This document shows positions 57,163-64,000 of a DNA stretch of 64,000 bases, in pieces. A program made the translations under genes and the position numbers. The stretch covers positions 62,001-126,000 of the forward strand of contig MCFL01000016.1 of assembly GCA_002102555.1 (NCBI GenBank), written 5' to 3'. This DNA is from Catenaria anguillulae PL171 (lineage: Eukaryota; Blastocladiomycota; Blastocladiomycetes; Blastocladiales; Catenariaceae). Under the pieces are notes generated by a model that saw only the letters and a list, made by a program, of their open reading frames with translations, ran no database searches and was not told the origin of the DNA. The stretch's first letter is position 1. Each line of letters opens with the position of its first letter.

Positions 57163-58555
57163 ATGATTCGCCGCCTCTCACTCATCGCCATCCTGCTGCT
57201 GGCAGCACTCTCCCCATTCCCTTCGCACTCTTCCCCAGTTCCTTTCCTTCCCAACCAACCAATTCAAACCGTCCACCGTCAAGCTCTGCCCGCGAGCCGT
57301 CTCGCTCGGCGCCATGATCACGATTCCGCGAGCAGCATTCAAGCTCTTGCCATTGACGATGCTCAGGAAGCAGAAGAAATCGATCCCGAGGAGCTCCCTC
57401 CGTTCAAGGTCAAGCTCTTGAAGAAGCGCCAGGCCGACGATGACGAGAACGAGATTGATCCTGAGGAGCTGCCGCCCTTCCGCCGTCGCTTGGCCCGTCG
57501 TGGAGGAGCACCTGCCCAAGCTCAACCAAAGCCCCAGCCGCAACCTGCTCAACCTCAACAGCCAGCGCCGCCAGCAACAAGGGCAATGACGACGACGATG
57601 ACGAACAAGCTCGACCACCCGCTGCCGCCTCGTCAACCACAAGCACCACATCCACAAGTGCCAGTACCAGTGCCAGTACCAGTGCCAGTACCAGTGCCAC
57701 GACTTCAACGTCTGCGGGAACGACAACTACTTCACCTCGACCTCAACGACCTCAACCTCAACGGCCAATTCGCAGACTCCACCGCCGGCCCAGCAAACGC
57801 CGCCGCCCAAGAAAAACAACAACAAGAACAACAAGAAGCAACAGCCGCCTGCCGCCACGTCGTCTGCACCGCCCAACACGGCCGCTCCCACACAGCCGGC
57901 GGCGGACGCACAACCAACGCAGCCGCCTGCCAACAACAAGAACAACAAGAACCGTGGCAATGCAAACAAAACCAAGAATCAGGGCGGCGCCGCTTCCACC
58001 ACCACGTCAACGACAACCACCTCATCGACAACCACGTCCACGACCAGTGGCGCCGGTGCCCAACCCACGCGTCCACCACAACGCGGCAATCAAGGTCGAG
58101 GCCAAGGCCAAGGTCGCGGCGGCAACGATTCCGACGATGACCGATGACAACAACAACAACAACAACAACGGTGGCAATCGCCGCCAACGTGCAACGCGCA
58201 CCTCATCAAGCACAACGACCACGGGCACGGGGGCGCGGCCACGAGCACCAGTTCTGGAAATGGCGCGGCTCAACCCACGCGTCCGCCGCGTGCTGACCGC
58301 GGGCGGAACAACAACCAGGCTCAGCATCCGCCGCCGGCAAGCCAAACGACGTCGGCATCGACCACGAGTACGACAAGCGCCAGCACAAGCGCCAGCACAA
58401 GCGCCAGCACAAGCGCCAGCACAAGCGCCAGCACAAACGCGAGCACAAGCACGACTTCACCCGCGGCAACGAGCACGCGCGCAAACAACGGAAACAAGAA
58501 TCGGCCGGCAAAGACGGTGGTTGTCGTGCGAATGAATCGAAACCGTGACGATTGA
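57163..58555 (+). CDS. secreted low-complexity protein with dibasic-flanked repeats
   Basis: Signal peptide MIRRLSLIAILLLAALSPFP (residues 1-24). Residues 73-81 and 98-106 are both IDPEELPPF, bounded by LARR (47-50), KKR (87-89) and RRRLARR (107-113), which resemble kexin sites. A Pro/Gln-rich stretch follows, then, after a one-base loss near 57580, an acidic run and long Ser/Thr/Ala and Asn/Gly repeats encoded by minisatellites, ending KTVVVVRMNRNRDD at 58553-58555. The downstream frame is uncertain because of the repeats. It may be a cell-wall or mucin-like precursor with a processed pro-region. No family recognised. Confidence 0.5.
57657..57698 (+). repeat. 12-bp minisatellite AGTGCCAGTACC (x3.5)
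   Basis: Tandem 12-mer within the secreted protein gene. In the favoured frame it encodes alternating Ser/Thr/Ala. Confidence 0.9.
58146..58169 (+). repeat. (CAA)n microsatellite
   Basis: Eight CAA/ACA triplets in the secreted-protein gene, encoding an Asn or Gln run depending on frame. Confidence 0.85.
58373..58436 (+). repeat. 12-bp minisatellite ACAAGCGCCAGC (x5.3)
   Basis: Perfect tandem 12-mers encoding TSAS repeats in the favoured frame. Related in sense to the repeat at 57657 but different in codons. Confidence 0.9.
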
Positions 58556-59049
58556 GGCGTGTGACAGAGTGGAGCGGCGTGCTTTGTTTTGTTTGACGTG
58601 GTGAGCCGTGATAGTGATGATTCGCAGCAGGCTGGTCCTGATGCATTGTGTTTATTAAATAGTTTGGCTGGTTCCGTTCACACACACCAATGTCATGTTG
58701 TATTATTCAAGCAATGCATTGCTCTGCACATGTGTCATCTTTGCTGACGGTCAATACAGTAACGAACGCGACAATGAGCGAGTGTACTAGTTGAGTCTGA
58801 TCGAGCAGTCCCACGCCATACATCACTTTTGACGTCCAGTACCTCCAGCAATCCGATTGGCTTGACACAGCGCCCTTACCCTGCATGCAAGCAGTTAATG
58901 TTCCATCTTGAGGTTGCTAAAGGCCAGGTCCTCGCGTTTCGCCGAGTGCCGACCGTGACGTGCACAAAAGCAGTTCAATCTCGAAAGTGAACAGAATCCC
59001 ATACTGATCCAGCAGAACCAGCGGAAAAAAAAAACACAACAGAATCAAC
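58556..59049. other. intergenic region before receptor 1
   Basis: About 490 bp downstream of the secreted-protein gene and upstream of receptor 1. No feature seen. Confidence 0.4.
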
Positions 59050-62000
59050 ATGAACCCGACTTCTATTATCTTGCTCGCGCTGATCGTTGCATGTGCGATT
59101 GGTTTCGCGGCCGCCAGTACTACAACTGTCCGCGTTTTCGTGCCAGCTGCAGGTATATAGTGATTTTGCGGCTTGTCGCACATGCAGGACCAACGGTATT
59201 AACCCTGACCGTTGGCAAAATGTGACAGCGTTTGGCAAAGACCCATGGGCGTCAACGGCACTTCTTCGTCAGGCATTTACGGCCCGAACTGGCATCGCAA
59301 TTGAGTTTGTTCCTTTGGTACGCACATCTGCACGTCACTTTCTGGCACTTCTCGTCTCATGTTCAAAGCAACTAACTGACCAGGGCTGCTGTTTAGGGCG
59401 CCGTCTCCACAACTTGTGCGTATCTTGCCGTTGTGGCTCATGGCGACAGCGGCCGGGTCGGAATCGTGTCATTCACTCTCAGCGCCGCGATGACTAGATG
59501 TATCATCAGCCATTCAAACGCTGCTGGCGACTCAGAGCTCGTACATTGATGTGATTCTCATGGATGGTATGCCACACTCCCCATAACAAGTACCCTCTGG
59601 GATCATCAATTGACAACTGCCGTGCTTATCCGATTCGGCATGTAGTGGTGTGGGTCGGTATGTCGGCTATTCCGTGCCGTCAAGAGAAGTGTGCGTCTAG
59701 AGGGGTTGCCTGACCATCGACTGGGCTCTGGTAAGGAAATTATGGCGACCATCTCCTCCCATTGGATGATGATAGCGGAATAGCTGCAGCTTTGCAGCCC
59801 CACAACCCACAGAACATCGCTGCAGGCGTGTATCACAACAAACTGTACGTCGTACGCGTTCCCTGTGAAGGAAAGTGTTGTCGTTGCCGTGACTGGCTGA
59901 TGGTATAACAGGCGGACGTGTACAGAGTTGCCATTCCACAACGAGCAGATTGTATGATGCAAGCGTTATTTTGCACTCGAGAACGGTTCAGAGGACCGCC
60001 AATTCTCAATCGTTCCTGATTGTCCCACTAGACGGCGTGCTGTATTCACGAATGGACATGCTCAATCGCTCCGGATTCACCAATCCTCCCACGACGGTAC
60101 GCACATCTGCACTTTCGCACTCATTAGCATTCACACTTAAATTCATTCTTCCGCTTGTCGCTACGATATCATCATAGTGGGACAAATGGAATCCATGATC
60201 TCAGCAATTCTGCCAGGCGTCCGCCAATCCAAACCTACGTTCCTCGGCATCTCCAACCACATCAACCCAGAAGAAGGCTTCACGTGCAACATTCTCGAAT
60301 GGCTCGCGTCTGAATCTGCAGGCACCGTGCTCGAACCCGACGGCACATTGTCGTCATTCGACCTATCGTCGCCCATTGGTCAGCGTGTGCTCAACGTTGC
60401 ACATCGCTGGCGCCGCTGGAACCAGAACGGATGGCTGCAAGTCGGCATGAGCCAAGCCGCTACCGCAAACCAGTGGGTCAAGGGCAACACGCTGTTCTTG
60501 CGGCACTGGCCGTATGTGAGTTCGACTACCAGGGACGCAAATGTGACGTGGCCGTGGCGCATGAGCATGTTGCCGGGCAATGTGGCGACCTTGGGCGGGT
60601 GGATGTGGGGCGTGAGCAAGTATTCCACGCAGCAAGTCGCGGCAAAGAAGGTCTTGGAGCTGTTTGCTGGGATCGAGTGGCAGAAGGTCAGAGCGGTTGC
60701 TGAGGGGAATGCACCAACGATTACGGCGCTGTACAACGGTACGAACAGACAACCACCGCTTTCTTTGGATCTTGCGTGGCCAGCGTGGTGCTGATATTTT
60801 CCGGCCCACAGACTCTGATGTGTGTGCGGTTCTGCCGATTTGTGACCTGGCTCCCCGCTTTAAGGTACGTTTGCCAAGAATATGACTCTTGGTGCAATTG
60901 CTTTTTCGTTTGCCCACACGCTACACTCCACCTGTTCAGGTCGTTCGCCGCCCGTCAAGTGCTGCTGGAATGCAGTACACGCAAGTCTCAGCCGCTATCT
61001 ACAATCACTTCTTTGACATTGTCCGCGGCTATGCCGGATCCATTGCTGCTACCCTTGACGGCATGAACCGAGATATCGCTCGAATCTTAAGCATTGACGT
61101 GCTTGGGCGGCCGACAAATGTTCAATTGCATAATTTTTCCGTTGTTGCATTTGGAATCGTGGCCATCATCATGGCCCTAGCATTGATGGCATCGCTCGCC
61201 TTGTTTGCTGTCACCCGCACTACGTCGGTTGTTGGGAACCTTGGCCTGCCGAGCTTCTTGGCTCCATCAACCATCGGTCTGATTATGCAGCTGACACTCA
61301 TCATTACGACGGCCGGTGTGCCCAACTCGGCAACTTGCTATGCGCGGTATTGGATCCACGGAATCGGATACACACTGGCCATCATGTCCGTTGCGATGCG
61401 CAACCATCACATTTGGTCCACTTCTCGTACGCATGCACTTTTCTGTATTCGAAATCACCCAAACCTACTTCATTTCTGACTCGGCTGCACACATTTTGTA
61501 GTCAATCCATTCCTCAAGAAGCGCAACCCGTCGTCGCGAGTCGTCTTGACCACCGTTGTCGCTCCGCTCGTCGTGACTTTTGCCATTCTCATTGGATTCA
61601 CTGCCTCGGGTGCCATTGACGCCAACGACATCAAGCTATCGAAATCGCGCTACTATGAATGCAAGTCGCTTGATCCCAATATCGACTCGGCAGCGCACAT
61701 TGTCTGGTACATTTGGCTTGGCGTGCAAATGCTGACCGCTCTGTGGACTGGCCTCAAGGCATCTAAGCTGGCCACGGCACCACAAGAGCCCAAAGCCACG
61801 ATGATTTGTCTTGCTAATGCAGCCATGCTCGCCATTGTGATATTGCCCTTTATCGACCTTGGATTGGTCGACCAGTCAACCAGCTACATCTTGCGCTCCA
61901 TCCTGATCGAGGTACCAATTGCGACCTTCATCTTGGTCTTTTTGGCTCCTCGCTTGTTGCTCGCTTGGCAACACTGGCGACATCCTACCTCTCTTGGTGC

Positions 62001-62652
62001 CGCGAGCGAGCAACACTTTGCTCAAGCAGATATGAGCGCCGGATTGGAAACCATGCACCTGTCATCGTCCACGCCACATTACAACATTCCAAACCCAAAT
62101 GCAGTGTCCCACACCGCTGTCGCTACACCGGCTCCAACACATGGTGTGTCGTCACCAATCAAGCCTGCCGCAGCTTCTAGGGCCGTGAATGTACATGCGA
62201 TTGCACAAGCGAGCCGGTTCGCGGCCCGCAACGGGATTGGCTACGATGGCCTTGTTTCCCTTCGTTCTTTTTGTCACACTAGTCATTTCGTGCCGCGGCT
62301 ACTGGGCTTTATGCGGCCATGGAAGCTAATGCGCTTGTACCTGCTGCAATCCGAGGGATTGCTTGTGCTTCACGACCTGTCCAAGCCCGTGCGTTGACCT
62401 TCTTCCCTACTATCGCTGAAGGGACGTCACTAACGAACCGCGCTTTACTTGTGCCGGTATCTTCAGCTGTCAGCCATACATGGGGTAGCGGTCCCAGTCG
62501 ACCTTGTCGATCGAGTACGACCGCACTCACAGACAGACAATCAGTTTGTCATATTGCTCAAGGACGGACTCACCTGTGAGGTCATGGTCGCAAGCAGTGA
62601 CGAAAGCCAGCGTTGGGTCGCTGCAATAGCAGGCGCTGTTTCGGGAAAGTGA
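59050..62652 (+). CDS. receptor: solute-binding domain + class-C 7TM + PH domain
   Basis: Eleven exons: 59050-59152, 59229-59317, 59397-59566, 59646-59657 (12 nt), 59784-59864, 60032-60096, 60178-60738, 60812-60864, 60940-61426, 61502-62388, 62467-62652; about 898 aa. Signal peptide MNPTSIILLALIVACAIGFA. Residues ~25-375 resemble bacterial ABC type-1 extracellular solute-binding proteins: KLYVVRVPYGVLYSRMDMLN, RSGFTNPPTTW, GFTCNILEWLAS, MLPGNVATLGGWMWGVSKYS. Seven helices follow, from VVAFGIVAIIMALALMASLA to IATFILVFLAPRLLL; CYARYWIHGIGYTLAIMSVA matches the TM3 of GABA-B-like class-C receptors, with a partner Cys in YYECKS. The C-terminus is a PH domain (RPWKLMRLYLLQSEGLLVLH to ESQRWVAAIAGAV). 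Two frame breaks (about 59495 and 60183). Presumed surface nutrient or amino-acid/sugar sensor coupled to G proteins. Confidence 0.8.
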
Positions 62653-63335
62653 TTTGGGATCAATGAACTTGAGGAATGTTTGCATATAGACTTTGTTCCT
62701 GCGTTGAGTGGTATGTACGGTATACACTCGATGTGGGAGTAACTGAGAATGGCGGGGCATTATGCAGGGCTGGCTAGATCCGTCTTTACTTTGCCATGGG
62801 TGTCAATGGCGGAGTGTTATTCTGTCAAGGATTGCCCATTGGTATCCATTGTGCATTGAAATTGAGTAGAACAACACTGTGATCTTTAAACCGGACGGCT
62901 GGAATCGTCATGTTGCGACGACCGATCGATAAACAACTCGTGCTTGCACGAGTTGGGGAATTTGAAGCAGACGCGTCAATGCCTGATCAAGACCGACGGC
63001 GAGGCTCGCAAAAAAAGGGACGTAATCATCCGCCTTGGTCCCACGCCATTCATCATGCGGAAGAATGTACACATCGATTGGAGCAAGAGAGTATATGTAT
63101 GCAACTTACGCAGCAACACTCGGCACAAGTATCACATTGCCTCGCCGTCCCAGTCAACAAATGATCCAGGCTTCTAGTAGATTGTGCCAGGGGCATCGGC
63201 ACATCGCCAGCAGTCGCCTTCTTCCCGTGCGGTCCGGCTGCCTCGGATGCTTTGTGCGGACAAGCCCATCTTTTAACAGATACCTGACTCCCAGTATTCA
63301 CTTTTGTTTGGCCGGCGTTTGCCCCCCGTCGACGC
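62653..63335. other. intergenic region between the tandem receptors
   Basis: About 680 bp. A 77-codon ORF (62944-63177) has no recognisable motif. It contains the promoter of receptor 2. Otherwise nothing seen. Confidence 0.4.
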
Positions 63336-64000
63336 ATGTAGCAACGTTGCTGTTTACGATCACGATCCTTCTGAGCGTCCTACATTCTGTTGCTGCCAAT
63401 AACCCGATCGTGCGCATCTTGGTTCCCGCCTCCGGTTCGTCACATTCATTCTCCTCTGTGTGTGATACATACCGTCTGAGCCATTTGATTGCTGCCTATT
63501 ACCGCCAAGGTTGTCACTGACAGTATCGCTCAATCTTAGCATTTGGAAAAGATCAATGGGCATCAACCGCGTCCCTTCGACAGTCGTTTACGGCGCAAAC
63601 GGGGATCACGATTGAGTTTGTTCCCTTGGTACGTCCCTCGACATTTCTCACATGCCTCAAAGTATGCCATGTAATTGATTGTCATTTGTCTTCAGGGAAC
63701 CTCATCTTCCGTTTGTACGCTTGATTCGTCTCCTCTGACGAGATTCAGACAGCAGCGAACCGACATGATGGACAATTCAGATGTTTCGAGCGCAATCAAG
63801 ACTGTGTTGGCCGCCGAGAGCTCATACATTGATGTGATTCTCATGGATGGTATGTGCTTTCTCACCATCATGTGTTGATTTGAACTGGGAATGTGTCTCA
63901 CCGTCATACATGTATCCTGAGCAGTGGTCTGGATTGGTACGTTCTTTTGATTTCCATTGTCACTGATGGCGTGAGAGCGTCACGATGGCAACTATGGTGT
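63336..64000 (+). CDS. receptor 2, tandem paralogue of receptor 1 (3' truncated by window)
   Basis: Visible exons 63336-63434, 63540-63628, 63696-63849 and 63925-63936 (12 nt), then the window ends in the following intron or exon. The exon plan and phases equal those of receptor 1: signal-like ATLLFTITILLSVLHSVAA, IVRILVPAS, then FGKDQWASTASLRQSFTAQT, GITIEFVPL, then SSAIKTVLAAESSYIDVILM, spliced to the 12-nt micro-exon giving DVVWI. The start ATG at 63336 is out of frame by one base with the signal peptide (ATGTAG); restoring a G gives MVATLLF. Only the start of the solute-binding domain is in the window; a 7TM core is expected downstream. Confidence 0.75.

Noticed and set aside
57657-58436. 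tandem 12-mers considered as a CRISPR-like array
   Set aside because: Repeats are contiguous, without unique spacers, inside a coding region: ordinary minisatellites.
62944-63177. 77-codon ORF between the receptors
   Set aside because: No motif, starts in promoter sequence, likely chance.

Overview
The window is a gene-dense stretch (about 64 kb, roughly 20 protein genes) of a eukaryotic nuclear genome. Short GT-AG introns (mostly 60-90 nt), closely packed genes on both strands and gene families such as Vps17, CCH1, LCB2, Mrt4 and Sec10 point to a fungus. A TOG-array axonemal protein (TOGARAM/crescerin-like), a class-C 7TM receptor with a solute-binding ectodomain, an Ena/VASP protein and degenerate ankyrin-like repeats built on 'LDWW' units point to a flagellated, zoosporic lineage. 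Blastocladiomycota (Catenaria/Allomyces relatives) is my best guess, by inference only.

Layout. 1-9.3 kb: 3' part of a PAK/Ste20-type kinase, then Vps17 (retromer), Sec10 (exocyst) and a histidine phosphatase, all three on the minus strand. 9.3-12.7 kb: a 0.5 kb inverted repeat whose arms each carry a small two-exon gene for a one-helix membrane protein, around a GTT microsatellite; then one poorly supported ORF. 13.5-15.8 kb: mitochondrial methylcrotonoyl-CoA carboxylase beta. 17-24.4 kb: a duplicated block, (LCB2 + EF-hand) then (LCB2 + glycosyltransferase + EF-hand), in which about 900 bp of the two LCB2 genes is nearly identical while the flanks are diverged (gene conversion). 24.8-28.7 kb: secreted trypsin-fold protease and a decayed ankyrin-like gene. 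29-35.6 kb: unknown tail-anchored protein, phosducin-like protein, SET-domain protein, coiled-coil protein. 36-38 kb: Ena/VASP-like protein with a run of phase-0 proline-rich mini-exons. 38.4-43.1 kb: ABCC transporter. 43.5-48.5 kb: Mrt4, a Ser/Thr-rich GPI-type protein, TOGARAM-like protein. 49.7-56.2 kb: four-domain CCH1-type calcium channel with E/D/E/D pore residues. 57-58.6 kb: secreted low-complexity protein with dibasic-flanked repeats. 59-64 kb: two tandem receptors, each a bacterial-type extracellular solute-binding domain; the complete one continues into a seven-helix class-C GPCR core and a cytosolic PH domain.

Functional themes are membrane traffic (Vps17, Sec10), calcium and surface signalling (CCH1, EF-hand proteins, receptors, PAK kinase), sphingolipid synthesis (two LCB2 genes beside a GT1 glycosyltransferase) and cytoskeleton/flagellum (VASP, TOGARAM, coiled-coil protein).

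Caution: many conserved genes are interrupted by single-base shifts, nearly all of the kind repaired by restoring one base in a short homopolymer. I treat these genes as intact but affected by consensus errors. Exon boundaries were derived by hand from reading frame, GT/AG and family conservation.
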